This document shows, piece by piece, positions 35,767 through 45,400 of a DNA stretch of 64,000 nt (its first letter is position 1; the number at the start of each line of letters is the position of its first letter). The notes below the pieces were generated by a model. That model worked only from the letters and a program-made list of their open reading frames with translations, did not search any database and had not been told where the DNA came from. This DNA is from Lentimicrobiaceae bacterium. Its GTDB lineage: Bacteria; Bacteroidota; Bacteroidia; Bacteroidales; F082. Location of the stretch: assembly GCA_015061295.1 (NCBI GenBank), contig SUWU01000006.1, positions 1 to 64,000 on the forward strand, given 5' to 3'. Made by a program: the position numbers and the translations under genes.

Positions 35767-36830
35767 TCCTTAAGTCGTTCTGCGTTTTCTGCCATCTGTA
35801 GTTTCTCAATAATCTCGTTGATGTCGCCGTCAATTATAGCTTGTAGATTATAAATTGTCAAGTTGATGCGATGGTCGGTGACGCGTCCTTGAGGGTAGTT
35901 GTATGTCCTGATTTTGGCTGAGCGGTCGCCAGTAGATACCATAGTCTTTCTCTGTGATGCTATGCTTTCCAAGTATTTGTTGTATTCTCTTTCATAGAGA
36001 CGTGTTCTAAGTACTTTCATAGCAGTAGCGAGGTTTTTGATCTGCGATTTCTCGTCTTGACAAGAAACGACGATGCCACTTGGTATGTGTGTCAATCTGA
36101 CAGCAGAATAAGTAGTGTTGACGGATTGTCCTCCAGGTCCTGAGGCGCAGAATGTCTCTTTACGTATGTCTTTCTCGTTGAGTTCCACGTCAAATTCTTC
36201 TGCTTCAGGGAGCACCACTACAGAAGCTGCTGAGGTGTGTATTCTACCTTGAGTCTCTGTCTTAGGCACACGCTGTACGCGATGCACTCCTGATTCGAAC
36301 TTTAATAAGCCATAGGCTCCGTCGCCTATAACGTTGAAGACGATTTCTTTGAAGCCTCCAGCGGTACCTTCGTTCATCTCAACGAGTTCTATCTTCCAGC
36401 CTTTGGTCTCGCAATATCTGATATACATTCTGTATAAGTCACCAGCGAATATTGACGCCTCGTCGCCGCCTGTACCTGCACGAATCTCCATGACAGCGTT
36501 CTTGTCGTCGGTAGGATCCTTAGGGATGAGCATCAGACGTATGTCTTCTACAAGAGTCTCACATCTTTGTTCTGCCGTAATCAACTCTTCTTGTGCCATC
36601 TCGCGCATCTCTTCCTCTTTCTCATTTTTTAAGATCTCGCGAGCTTCTTCAATATTTGATAAAAGATTTTTATATTCTTTGAAAGCAATGACGATAGGCT
36701 CTAAGTCTTTGTAATCCTTGTTGATTTTGACGAAACGTTTCATATCGCCAATAATCTCAGGATCGTTGAGTTGTTCGCCGAGAGCTTCCCATTTTGTTTT
36801 AATAGCTTCTAACTTATCAATGATTTCCAT
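35760..36830 (-). CDS. prfA: Peptide chain release factor 1
   Basis: 356 residues. It recognises UAA and UAG stop codons and triggers peptide release. The GGQ motif is in GPGGQSVN with Q235, the residue methylated by PrmC. The stop-codon reading loop has PKT in RVPKTETQG, the RF1-type PxT pattern, not the SPF of RF2. N-terminal coiled helices (1-110) and the full length fit the family. It starts 21 bp after purM. The end of the coding region is entered by a word array that contributes the last bases around the TGA. Confidence 0.97.
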   Translation of the reverse strand: MEIIDKLEAIKTKWEALGEQLNDPEIIGDMKRFVKINKDYKDLEPIVIAFKEYKNLLSNIEEAREILKNEKEEEMREMAQEELITAEQRCETLVEDIRLMLIPKDPTDDKNAVMEIRAGTGGDEASIFAGDLYRMYIRYCETKGWKIELVEMNEGTAGGFKEIVFNVIGDGAYGLLKFESGVHRVQRVPKTETQGRIHTSAASVVVLPEAEEFDVELNEKDIRKETFCASGPGGQSVNTTYSAVRLTHIPSGIVVSCQDEKSQIKNLATAMKVLRTRLYEREYNKYLESIASQRKTMVSTGDRSAKIRTYNYPQGRVTDHRINLTIYNLQAIIDGDINEIIEKLQMAENAERLKEN

Positions 36831-36851
36831 CTTTGGTAGGTTGATTTTTTA

Positions 36852-38018
36852 TTAATATTCAAAGACACCAAACTCACTCTTGATGGTAAGTTGTTTCTTT
36901 TCTGATGCTTCGACATGACCAACAATCTGAGCCTCAATGTTGAAATCCTTAGCTATCTGTATCATTTCCTCAGCAGCTCTCTCATTGGTGTATATCTCAA
37001 GGCGGTGTCCCATGTTAAAGACTTTATACATCTCTTTCCAATCTGTTCCTGACGACTCTTGTATCATGCGGAAGAGTGGAGGCAGTTTAAACATATTGTC
37101 TTTTACGATATGCAAGTCTTTGGTAAAATGTAACACCTTAGTCTGTGCGCCGCCGCTACAATGTATGATGCCGTTTATCTGTTTTCTGAACTCGTGAAGG
37201 ATAGGTACCATCATTGGAAGGTAGGTACGGGTAGGGGAGAGTATGAGTTTTCCTACATCAACGCCTTCTACTTCTGTTGGCTCTGTCAATGTATGTGGTC
37301 CTGAATATATAAGGTCTTCTGGAATTGAGTGATCGTAGCTTTCAGCGTATTTCTCTGCAAGATAATGACCTAAGACGTCGTGACGTGCTGATGTAAGACC
37401 GTTGCTGCCCATGCCGCCGTTATATCTGTCTTCATAGGAGGCTTGTCCTGATGATGAGAAACCAACGATAACATCGCCTGCTTGTATCTTGTTCTCTATC
37501 ACCTCGTCTCTTCTCATACGTGCTGTTACTGTACTATCGACGATGACTGTCCTTACGAGGTCGCCTACGTCAGCTGTCTCTCCACCAGTGAGATATATGC
37601 CGCAACCGAGCGAACGTAACTTGGCAAGAAAATCCTCTGTACCGTTGATGATAGCTGAGATGACTTCACCGGGAATGAGGTTCTTGTTGCGACCTATGGT
37701 AGATGACAACAACATATTGTCGGTAGCTCCAACGCATAACAGATCGTCGGTGTTCATGACGATAGCATCTTGTGCAATGCCAGCCCATACTGATAAGTCG
37801 CCTGTTTCTTTCCAATAAAGATATGCTAATGATGACTTGGTGCCGGCTCCATCGGCGTGCATGATATTGCAATAATTGTAATCGTTGCCGAGAATATCAG
37901 GAATGATCTTACAAAATGCGTTGGGATATAATCCTTTATCTAAGTTCTTTATTGCATTGTGAATGTCTTCCTTCTCTGCTGAGACACCTCTAAGTTGATA
38001 ACGTTTTTCTACTGACAT
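36852..38018 (-). CDS. purM: Phosphoribosylformylglycinamidine cyclo-ligase (AIR synthetase)
   Basis: 388 residues; ATP-dependent ring closure of FGAM to AIR in purine synthesis. Recognisable parts include the AIRS N-domain (CNIMHADGAGTKSSLAYLYW, MNTDDLLCVGATDNMLLSST, YLTGGETADVGD) and the AIRS_C domain (ISPTRTYLP-like LSPTRTYLPMM, HCSGGAQTKVL). It is about 40 residues longer than E. coli PurM, which is usual for Bacteroidetes. It starts 4 bp after the PorE-like gene and is followed by prfA, so the unit joins an envelope protein with nucleotide and translation genes. Confidence 0.93.
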   Translation of the reverse strand: MSVEKRYQLRGVSAEKEDIHNAIKNLDKGLYPNAFCKIIPDILGNDYNYCNIMHADGAGTKSSLAYLYWKETGDLSVWAGIAQDAIVMNTDDLLCVGATDNMLLSSTIGRNKNLIPGEVISAIINGTEDFLAKLRSLGCGIYLTGGETADVGDLVRTVIVDSTVTARMRRDEVIENKIQAGDVIVGFSSSGQASYEDRYNGGMGSNGLTSARHDVLGHYLAEKYAESYDHSIPEDLIYSGPHTLTEPTEVEGVDVGKLILSPTRTYLPMMVPILHEFRKQINGIIHCSGGAQTKVLHFTKDLHIVKDNMFKLPPLFRMIQESSGTDWKEMYKVFNMGHRLEIYTNERAAEEMIQIAKDFNIEAQIVGHVEASEKKQLTIKSEFGVFEY

Positions 38019-38022
38019 ATAA

Positions 38023-40485
38023 TTATTTGTTAAAGATGAGCTTCATATTGGTAGTATCGAACTTAAATTCTCCAAATTGTTTCAGAGTCTTTTGTCCCAT
38101 AACCCAGTCTGAAGTCAAATTGTTATATACTGTTACTTTAATGTTTTCTACTGTTCTGTCGGCTATATGCATCTCTCTGATGACAAACTCAGCTCTGTCG
38201 GCTACCGCTCCGATGGTGATGATTTTCTCTATGTTATCACCTATGAAGTCGTCTTTGGTTATGATGCCTTCTTTCAACAACTCCATTACCTTTTTCTGCG
38301 ACACTCCGAAATCGAAGTCTTTGTCGTATGTTATATCTTCTGTATATGCGTTGATGATGGATTTGAAGATATAATTACCTTGCTTGTTAAGAATGAAATC
38401 TATCTGGTTGTCTTGAGGTTTCATGTCGATCGTTGCCATTTGGTCGTCGCTGATAAATTCTCTCGATACATAGTCTTTGCTGATGACTCTAAACTCAGAC
38501 CTACGGTTTAACTGGTGAGCAAATTCTTTGATGTCGTCATTAGGCAGACTATTGATATAATCTTCTGTGAGTTTTGTTCCAGCTTTAAAGGTAAACCCGT
38601 TGTGTGTATAATCTTTTTGTAATGTACGTGGCACTCTTTCTCCGTAGCCTTTAGCTGTCAGACGATAAGGGTCGATGCCTCTGATGACTAAGTAGTCACA
38701 TACCGATTGAGCACGTTTCTGTGATAAGATGTCGTTGCTCTCATGTGAGTCTCTGCTGTCGGTATGAGAACCTAATTCAATGGTAATATTAGGATTGACT
38801 TGCAGCAGCTCTATGAGTCCACGTAAGGAGTCTTCAAATTGTGGTCGTAACTCCCATTTCGCCAATTCATATAAGATGTCAGGCAATACCACAGGTTTGT
38901 CGGGTATCATGCTCATCTGATATTCTTCGTTGAAATCTCTGCTAAATTCTAATCCTACAGTGCTTATGGTGTCGGTGAAAGTGAGATAGTTCTTTTTGTC
39001 AATGGTGATGACGTATGTGTTGTTAAGTTTAATCTGTGAGTTGGTGAATAAGAATGCTCCCGTCTCACTGCTGTTTGTAGTATAATTAGATCCATCAGAT
39101 CCTGCTATTCTAACAGTAGCTCCGTCAACATATTGAAGGCTATTGACATCTTTGATAGTTCCTGCTATGGTGAATAAGATAGGTGGTTCTATGAAATAAT
39201 AGATGTCATCATCGAGTCCGTTTCTGCTGTCTCTGTTACTGATGAAGAAGCCTCTCTCTTCAGAAGGGTGGAATGAGATGCCGAAGTCGTTGCCGATAGA
39301 GTTGATAGGATATTTTAAATTAACAGGCTTATTCCATTGTCCTGTGGTATCTAATGTGGTCACAAAAATGTCTAATCCTCCCATACCGCCATGTCCGTCT
39401 GATGCGAAGTAGAGTGTGCTGTCGTTTCTCATATATGGATATAACTCGTCACCTTCTGTGTTTATGACGGGACCAAGGTTTAATGGTCGTCCAAATTTAT
39501 CGTTTTTACTTTCTCTCTTCGCTACCCATATGTCTTTGCCACCGTAGCCATTTTTACGTTCTGTGGCGAAATAAATGTAAAGTTCATCGCTTGATAGGGT
39601 GGGGTGCCCTACTACATCTAAACTGTCTATCGTTGTTATTTCTACTATACTTGGGTCGCTCCATGCACTGCCAGAACGTGTAGATTTCATTATCTGACAA
39701 CCAGACTCACGTTTCTTATGGTTGGGACAGCGTGTAAAATATAAGGTCGAGAATGATTTGTTTATGAATGGTGTACCTTCACTACCTTCTGAGTTGATGA
39801 TGTCTTCATCTGCCAATTCTGGCTTCTCCCACTTGCCTTGTTTGTTCTGACGTGCTATATAGAAATCAGGAAAATGTTGTCCTGTGATGGCATCTTTCTC
39901 TTTCGATACTCCGTCTTCTCGCGCCGAAGATAACAATATCTCATTATAATTGTTGGAAATCCATGCTACGCCGAAGTCCGATGCCTTAGAGTTGATTTCT
40001 TTGATGCGTGTCACTTCATATTTCGATGGGTATTCTAACCATTCCTGTATATATTGTATGTCTTCTAAAGCAGCAATGCCGCGCTGATCATCGGGAACTA
40101 ATTGGTTATACATCTCATAATAGACAGCGGCTTCTTCATACTTTTGATTTCTCTTTAAAACATTGGCATAGTTAAGATAAACTATTGGGTTGTCTTTCGG
40201 AAATTCGGTCTTTACCACACGCTTGTATTGTGCCTCAGCCATCTTGGTCTGTTCTGTAAATCTGTAACATTCTCCAAGTTGATATACTATATATGTACGT
40301 TCATCTTTATATTTTTTCTTGCCAGTCTTTTTATACGCTTTCTTATAACGTTCTATGGCTAAGTTATACTGTTTGCGCTCAAATGCCTGATCTGCTGATT
40401 TTGATGGGTTACGTCGTTGTGCAATAAGAGGTTCCGTGAAACCAATGACGAGTATTGTGAGTATTAAAATAACTTTCTTTATCAT
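38023..40485 (-). CDS. PorE-like protein: TPR, PD40 propeller, regulatory-like and OmpA domains
   Basis: 820 residues. A signal peptide (1-22) is followed by TPR repeats (about 30-145, AFERKQYNLAIERYKKAYKK), a WD40-like PD40 beta-propeller (about 165-425, with FPDFYIARQNKQGKWEKP and SDGHGGMGGLDIFV), a carboxypeptidase-regulatory-like domain (about 435-525) and an OmpA_C peptidoglycan-binding domain (about 535-655, IELGSHTDSRDSHESN, LSQKRAQSVCDYL, RRSEFRV). A further 150 residues of unknown fold follow. Apart from that tail this is the layout of PorE (PG1058), a T9SS component of Porphyromonas that ties the machine to peptidoglycan. Paralogs with the same order exist in Bacteroidetes, so assignment to T9SS is likely, not proven. 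First gene of a unit with purM. Confidence 0.75.
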   Translation of the reverse strand: MIKKVILILTILVIGFTEPLIAQRRNPSKSADQAFERKQYNLAIERYKKAYKKTGKKKYKDERTYIVYQLGECYRFTEQTKMAEAQYKRVVKTEFPKDNPIVYLNYANVLKRNQKYEEAAVYYEMYNQLVPDDQRGIAALEDIQYIQEWLEYPSKYEVTRIKEINSKASDFGVAWISNNYNEILLSSAREDGVSKEKDAITGQHFPDFYIARQNKQGKWEKPELADEDIINSEGSEGTPFINKSFSTLYFTRCPNHKKRESGCQIMKSTRSGSAWSDPSIVEITTIDSLDVVGHPTLSSDELYIYFATERKNGYGGKDIWVAKRESKNDKFGRPLNLGPVINTEGDELYPYMRNDSTLYFASDGHGGMGGLDIFVTTLDTTGQWNKPVNLKYPINSIGNDFGISFHPSEERGFFISNRDSRNGLDDDIYYFIEPPILFTIAGTIKDVNSLQYVDGATVRIAGSDGSNYTTNSSETGAFLFTNSQIKLNNTYVITIDKKNYLTFTDTISTVGLEFSRDFNEEYQMSMIPDKPVVLPDILYELAKWELRPQFEDSLRGLIELLQVNPNITIELGSHTDSRDSHESNDILSQKRAQSVCDYLVIRGIDPYRLTAKGYGERVPRTLQKDYTHNGFTFKAGTKLTEDYINSLPNDDIKEFAHQLNRRSEFRVISKDYVSREFISDDQMATIDMKPQDNQIDFILNKQGNYIFKSIINAYTEDITYDKDFDFGVSQKKVMELLKEGIITKDDFIGDNIEKIITIGAVADRAEFVIREMHIADRTVENIKVTVYNNLTSDWVMGQKTLKQFGEFKFDTTNMKLIFNK

Positions 40486-40523
40486 ATGAAATCCTTTTAT
40501 GAAAGGTAACGTAATTATCCTTA

Positions 40524-40554
40524 CAAAAGTATAAAAAAAAACGTAATTGTCAAA
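40524..40554 (-). promoter_or_regulatory. Promoter of the PorE-like/purM/prfA unit
   Basis: On the minus strand: TTTG (40551-40554), 19-bp spacer, TACTTTTG (40524-40531). Both elements match the Bacteroidetes primary-sigma consensus. The start codon is about 39 bp further. Confidence 0.7.
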
Positions 40555-40617
40555 AGTAGAAAGGCAAAAGATTTATAATTTTATTCAACAGCCATAATCA
40601 TAGTTACCAAGTCGATT

Positions 40618-40719
40618 GTCATCGTCATCGTCATTGTCATTGTCATTGTCATTGTCATCGTCATAGTCATCGTCATCGTCATCGTCATCGTCATTGCCAT
40701 CGTCATTGTCATCGTCAAC
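40618..40719. repeat. GTCAT(C/T) hexanucleotide satellite, 17 units
   Basis: Seventeen hexamers in perfect register, mostly GTCATC or GTCATT, with one GTCATA, one GCCATC and a final GTCAAC. It lies in the 320-bp space between secDF and the PorE-like gene. On the minus strand one frame reads as an Asp/Asn-rich peptide, but no start codon supports a gene. Confidence 0.9.
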
Positions 40720-40733
40720 TTCACATCCCTCAC

Positions 40734-40766
40734 AAAAAAAAGAGCTCCTGAATTATCAGAAGCTCT
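40734..40766 (-). terminator. Terminator of secDF
   Basis: On the minus strand the stem AGAGCT...CTGA/TCAG...AGCTCT (40741-40766) has a 4-base loop and is followed by eight T residues. Confidence 0.85.
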
Positions 40767-40767
40767 C

Positions 40768-40802
40768 TTAACTTTAGCCTTTAGTCTTTCGACTTTAGCC
40801 TT
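40768..40802 (-). repeat. 7-bp word array after the secDF stop codon
   Basis: On the + strand: TTAACTT, TAGCCTT, TAGTCTT, TCGACTT, TAGCCTT. It occupies the space between the secDF stop codon and its terminator; in sense it reads AAGGCTA-like words. Confidence 0.65.
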
Positions 40803-40805
40803 TTA

Positions 40806-43800
40806 TTATTTTCTTTTTTTATCTGCAACTTGTTCTAACTCTGCATCATATTTTTTACCTTTGAATAAAGCGTATGCTAAAGGTGATGCGATGAATAATG
40901 ATGAGAATGTACCTGCAAACATACCTACTAACAATGCGAAGACGAAGCCACGGATTGTCTCACCACCGAAGATGAAGATTGCTAACAATACAACGATGGT
41001 TGTTCCTGATGTGTTGATTGTACGTAACAATGTGCTGTTGTTTGCGCTGTTGAAACGTTCTTTCCAGCCTTTCTTAGGGAATAAGTTTACGTTCTCACGT
41101 ACACGGTCGAAGATAACCACTGTGTTGTTGATAGAATAACCAATGATGGTTAAGATTGCAGCGATGAATGACTGGTTGACTTCCATTGTGAATGGTAAGA
41201 TGTCTTTGAATAATGAGTACATACCGATGACCAACAATGTGTCGTGAGTCAAACATACTATACTTGATAAACCATATTGCCATCTTCTGAAACGGATAGC
41301 GATATAAACGAACATGACAACGAGTGATATTATGACAGCGATGAATGCTTTGCGTGTCACATCGTCAGCTACTGTAGCACCAACTTTCTGAGAACTCAAG
41401 ATACCGAGTAATACGTTGCTCTTGTCTGAGTCTGTTGTAAATTGGTCGTATGTCATATCTGTGTTATACAGACCTTTAAGAGCATTGTAAATGAGACCTT
41501 GAATTTCTTGGTCTATTTCAGGACTGTTGTTGTTGATTTCGTATGCTGTTGTTATCTTAACTTGACGGTTTGTTCCGTATGTCTTAACTTCTGGAACCTC
41601 TGTCTTGAACTCGTCTATGCTTGCTAAAGCGTTACGTACTTCATTAACAGTAACGTCTTTGTCGAAACGAACCACATAGTTACGTCCACCTTTGAAGTCG
41701 ATACCGAGATTTAAACCGTTTATTGCTAAAGAACCGACGCTGATTACGATGAATACACCAGCGATGATAGCAGCTGTCTTGCCGAACTTGATGAAGTCGA
41801 ATGAGGTGTTCTTCATGAAGTTACGTGTAGCGTTGTTTGAGAAACTGATATTTTTGTCTTTCTTCAACCAGCCTTCGAATACTAAACGTGAGATGAATAT
41901 TGATGTGAATAATGATGTTGCAATACCGATCATCAATGTTGTAGCGAAGCCTTGAACAGGTCCTGTACCGAACTCAAATAATACGAATGCTGTCAAGAAT
42001 GTTGTGATGTTACCGTCTAAGATAGCTGAATATGCTGCTTTATAACCGTCATCAATAGCTGTTCTTAAAGCTTTACCTGCACGTAATTCTTCTTTGATAC
42101 GCTCGAAGATGATGACGTTAGAGTCAACAGCCATACCGAGTGTTAAGACGATACCTGCGATACCAGGCAATGTTAATACTGTTCCGAATGATGCTAATAC
42201 GCCGAACATGAAGAATATGTTGACTAATAATGCTGTGTCAGCTGCGATACCAGCTTTGTTGTAGAAGAACAGCATGTATATAAGGACTAATACGAAAGCG
42301 ATGATGAATGACCAAAGTCCTGAGTTGATAGCTTCTTGTCCTAATGATGGACCTACGACATTTTCTTCGAGGATTCTTGCTGGAGCAGGTAATTTACCAG
42401 CTTTCAAGATGTTGGCTAAGTCTTGTGCTTCTTCAACAGTCATGTCACCGCCAGAAATTGATGAACGACCATTTGGAATCTCGTCGTTGACAACAGGATA
42501 TGAATATACATAGTTGTCGAGGACGATAGCTACTTGTCTGCCTATGTTCTCACCTGTCAAGCGTTTCCATGCTTTAGCGCCTTCACTGTTCATTTGGATT
42601 GTTACTTCAACGCGACCATTTGGATCATAGTCTTGACGTGCGTCAACGATGACTTCACCACCGAGAGCTGCTTTGTTGTCGCGTGATGTCTTTAATGCAA
42701 CGAGGTCAATGTATTCTGTACCATCTTCTGTAACATTAGGTTTTACACACCATGCGAATTTAACGTTACGTGGAAATACTGATTTAACTTGGTTGAGCAT
42801 TCTGTTGATATTAGCTGTGTCTTTTACTAATGCCATACCAACGCGTGCGGTCTGTGCTGGATATGTCTGGCCAGCTTCATTTTGATAATATGAAGGTGTC
42901 AAATAATTGTAAAGTGGGAAGCTAGCTCTGATTTCTTCTAAACTCTCTTCTTGTACAACTTGTAATGAATCTTCGCTGTCTAATTGTGACAAGAGTGAAG
43001 GTTCTGTCTCTGTTTCTGTTGCAGTCTCTGTTACTACTTCTGTTTCAGTAATTTCATCGTTATTGACTTCTGTTACTTCAGTTTCTGTTAAAGCTTCATT
43101 AGCTTTGTTAAGTTCAGCAAGACGTTTGTTTGCTTCATCGAAATATCCGTAAAGTTCTGTGAAGTTGTATGTCTCCCAAAATTCTAATTGTGCTGTGCCT
43201 TGTAAAAGTTTACGTACACGTTTTGGGTCTTTAATACCAGGAAGTTCAACGAGGATACGTCCTGAGTTTTCTAACTTCTGGATGTTTGGTTGTGCTACAC
43301 CAAAACGGTCGATACGTGTTCTTAAAATTTGATATGAACGATCGATGGCACTGTTTGTCTCTTCTTTGATGACATCTAATACTTCGTCATTTGTAGAATT
43401 GACGGTGATGCCTTTATCCTTAAACTCGAACAAGAAGATAGGAGCTAATTTGGCATTTGGATCTAATTGTTGGAAAGCATCGCCAAATAAATCAACGAAA
43501 TCTCTTTGACTGTTAAGATGTTGCTCATTCGCAATTCTTAATGCTTCAACGAATGTTGGATCTGTACTATGACCAGAAAGGACTTGAATGATGTCTGGAA
43601 CAGAGACTTCCATCATGACGTTCATACCGCCTTTGAGGTCGAGACCTAAGTTGATTTCCATTTCTTTTGCTTGACGATAAGTCTGTCCAAAGATAGGATA
43701 AACCTTAACGGTGCTCATTGAGTCTAAGTAGTAAGTCTCTCTTGCACCTTGAATTGAATCTAATAAATAATCGTAAGCATTCTGATCTCCTTTGGCAAGG

Positions 43801-43949
43801 GTTTCTGCCATTTTCACTGACTCTGAACTTGTAGCATACTCTGCTGCTTTCTTCTCAACGCGTCTTGTTACATACGAAAAGGACAATTGATACAATGAGA
43901 ATACAGCTAAGACAACTGCTAAAAGTTTAATAACTCCTTTGTTTTGCAT
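40806..43949 (-). CDS. secDF: Fused protein translocase subunit SecDF
   Basis: 1047 residues joining SecD (about 1-690) and SecF (about 720-1047), a fusion usual in Bacteroidetes. It uses the proton gradient to pull proteins through SecYEG into the periplasm, the first step for all T9SS cargo here. SecD signatures are LGLDLKGGMNVMME, DRFGVAQPNIQ and the membrane segment TLGMAVDSNVIIFERIKEE; SecF has GLNLGIDFKGGRNYVVRF and YSINNTVVIFDRVREN. The SecD periplasmic part carries an acidic Thr/Glu-rich insert (about 275-345, e.g. TETEVVTETATETETEP) of variable, probably disordered type. Transcribed alone from a good promoter. Confidence 0.96.
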   Translation of the reverse strand: MQNKGVIKLLAVVLAVFSLYQLSFSYVTRRVEKKAAEYATSSESVKMAETLAKGDQNAYDYLLDSIQGARETYYLDSMSTVKVYPIFGQTYRQAKEMEINLGLDLKGGMNVMMEVSVPDIIQVLSGHSTDPTFVEALRIANEQHLNSQRDFVDLFGDAFQQLDPNAKLAPIFLFEFKDKGITVNSTNDEVLDVIKEETNSAIDRSYQILRTRIDRFGVAQPNIQKLENSGRILVELPGIKDPKRVRKLLQGTAQLEFWETYNFTELYGYFDEANKRLAELNKANEALTETEVTEVNNDEITETEVVTETATETETEPSLLSQLDSEDSLQVVQEESLEEIRASFPLYNYLTPSYYQNEAGQTYPAQTARVGMALVKDTANINRMLNQVKSVFPRNVKFAWCVKPNVTEDGTEYIDLVALKTSRDNKAALGGEVIVDARQDYDPNGRVEVTIQMNSEGAKAWKRLTGENIGRQVAIVLDNYVYSYPVVNDEIPNGRSSISGGDMTVEEAQDLANILKAGKLPAPARILEENVVGPSLGQEAINSGLWSFIIAFVLVLIYMLFFYNKAGIAADTALLVNIFFMFGVLASFGTVLTLPGIAGIVLTLGMAVDSNVIIFERIKEELRAGKALRTAIDDGYKAAYSAILDGNITTFLTAFVLFEFGTGPVQGFATTLMIGIATSLFTSIFISRLVFEGWLKKDKNISFSNNATRNFMKNTSFDFIKFGKTAAIIAGVFIVISVGSLAINGLNLGIDFKGGRNYVVRFDKDVTVNEVRNALASIDEFKTEVPEVKTYGTNRQVKITTAYEINNNSPEIDQEIQGLIYNALKGLYNTDMTYDQFTTDSDKSNVLLGILSSQKVGATVADDVTRKAFIAVIISLVVMFVYIAIRFRRWQYGLSSIVCLTHDTLLVIGMYSLFKDILPFTMEVNQSFIAAILTIIGYSINNTVVIFDRVRENVNLFPKKGWKERFNSANNSTLLRTINTSGTTIVVLLAIFIFGGETIRGFVFALLVGMFAGTFSSLFIASPLAYALFKGKKYDAELEQVADKKRK

Positions 43950-43989
43950 TGTAATTTATTTTTTTATAATTAATTCAATTTTTGGGGTG

Positions 43990-44020
43990 CAAAAATAAGT
44001 TTTTTTTGTTTCAAATACAA
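43990..44020 (-). promoter_or_regulatory. Promoter of secDF
   Basis: On the minus strand: TTG (44018-44020), 20-bp spacer, TATTTTTG (43990-43997), 40 bp before the start codon. Confidence 0.65.
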
Positions 44021-44057
44021 GTGTTTTTTTTTATAAAAGTCATAAGCCTTCATCATC

Positions 44058-45377
44058 TTAATATTTCATCCACTTCCAGATCTCTTTTAGGCTTGGTTTC
44101 TTGCCATACATCAGAATACCTGTTCTGTATATTTTCGATGCGATCCATGTGATGATGATAAATGTGATTATCAGTATTAATAGCGAAACTATTACCTGCC
44201 AATATGGTACGCCGAACGGTATCCTTATCATCATGGAGATAGGGGATGTGAATGGTATCATAGAGAGCCATATCCCTAAGCTACTGTCGGGGTTGTTGAT
44301 CATTGCTGTGGCGCAGACGAGTGCTATTATCAATGGTATTGACACCACTGTGCTGAATTGGTTACTGTCGGTTTCGTTATCAACCATACCGCCAATGGCT
44401 GCAAACATGGCAGCATATAAAAGATAACCGAATACAAAATAGAATAGGAAACTCCATAATATTGCGCTGAAGTTGATGGATTGCACCATATTGACAGCCT
44501 CAAGCATGATGTCCTGTCCTTGTGTCGTCTCTGTTATCTGACTTATTTGCTCAGTCATAACAGTTCCTGATGGCGACATGATTTCTGGTCCTAAGATGAG
44601 TGTGCTTGATACTAAATATATTCCTAATGTGAGTATTATCCATAATAAGAATTGCGTCAGTCCTACTAATGCTATGCCCACAATCTTTCCCATCATAAGC
44701 TCAAAAGGTTTGACAGAACTGATGATGACTTCTATAATCCTATTTGTTTTCTCTTCTATGACACCGCGTAAAACTTGATTGCTAAAGAGAAAGACAGCGA
44801 AATATATTATTATGGCAAGCACAAAACCGATGATATATTCCAACTCAGCATAGCTTGTTTTCTCTCCGTTTTCTTCATCCATGCGAATCGTAGCGACATT
44901 AATACTAGTTTGCGAGGCTTTTACCAAGGCAGGGTCGATACCTGAAGCGAGCAGTTTCTGATGTTCAACAACCTGCTTCATCTCTCTCTCGATATGAGAA
45001 CTTAACGTCATAGGTATCTGTTTGTTGCTGTATAATTTAGCGTTGACAGGTATATTAAATTCTGTGGCTGGAATATATAGAACGGCATCATATATACCTT
45101 CAAAGACGAGATTCTTAAGACTATCAACATTTTCGTTATATAAATAAAGAAAGGTGTTGGCATCAGTGTTTTCAATCTTGCCGTCGAATATGCCACTTTC
45201 GTCCAACACTGCGATGTTTTTCTTGCTTTCCATCTTCTCCGATTCTATCATAAGCAATGATGGTGCTATCATCAATGCAGCAAAAAACAACGGACCTAAA
45301 AATGTCAGAATTAAAAAGCTACGCTTCTTGACACGAGTGAGATATTCTCTTTTTATTATTATACTTAAATTACTCAT
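44058..45377 (-). CDS. ABC-2 type transporter permease (NatB-like)
   Basis: 439 residues. An N-terminal membrane helix (about 22-45) is followed by a large extracytoplasmic domain (about 46-170) and then about five more helices (from about 175: YIIGFVLAIIIYFAVFLFSN; IVGIALVGLTQFLLWIIL; FSAILWSFLFYFVFGYLLYAAM and others). The conserved block VLRGVIEEKTNRIIEVIISS before helix 3 is typical of the NatB/YhaP exporters. It pairs with the ATPase gene 37 bp upstream. Substrate unknown; NatAB relatives export sodium or drugs. The two genes follow grpE and dnaJ, a linkage seen in many Bacteroidetes. Confidence 0.88.
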   Translation of the reverse strand: MSNLSIIIKREYLTRVKKRSFLILTFLGPLFFAALMIAPSLLMIESEKMESKKNIAVLDESGIFDGKIENTDANTFLYLYNENVDSLKNLVFEGIYDAVLYIPATEFNIPVNAKLYSNKQIPMTLSSHIEREMKQVVEHQKLLASGIDPALVKASQTSINVATIRMDEENGEKTSYAELEYIIGFVLAIIIYFAVFLFSNQVLRGVIEEKTNRIIEVIISSVKPFELMMGKIVGIALVGLTQFLLWIILTLGIYLVSSTLILGPEIMSPSGTVMTEQISQITETTQGQDIMLEAVNMVQSINFSAILWSFLFYFVFGYLLYAAMFAAIGGMVDNETDSNQFSTVVSIPLIIALVCATAMINNPDSSLGIWLSMIPFTSPISMMIRIPFGVPYWQVIVSLLILIITFIIITWIASKIYRTGILMYGKKPSLKEIWKWMKY

Positions 45378-45400
45378 ACTTGTTTTTTTACGTCAACGAG

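Noticed and set aside
40618-40719. Possible CRISPR array or Asp-rich small protein
   Set aside because: Hexamer units without spacers exclude CRISPR. The Asp/Asn-rich frame lacks a start codon and spans a terminator, so it is treated as a satellite.
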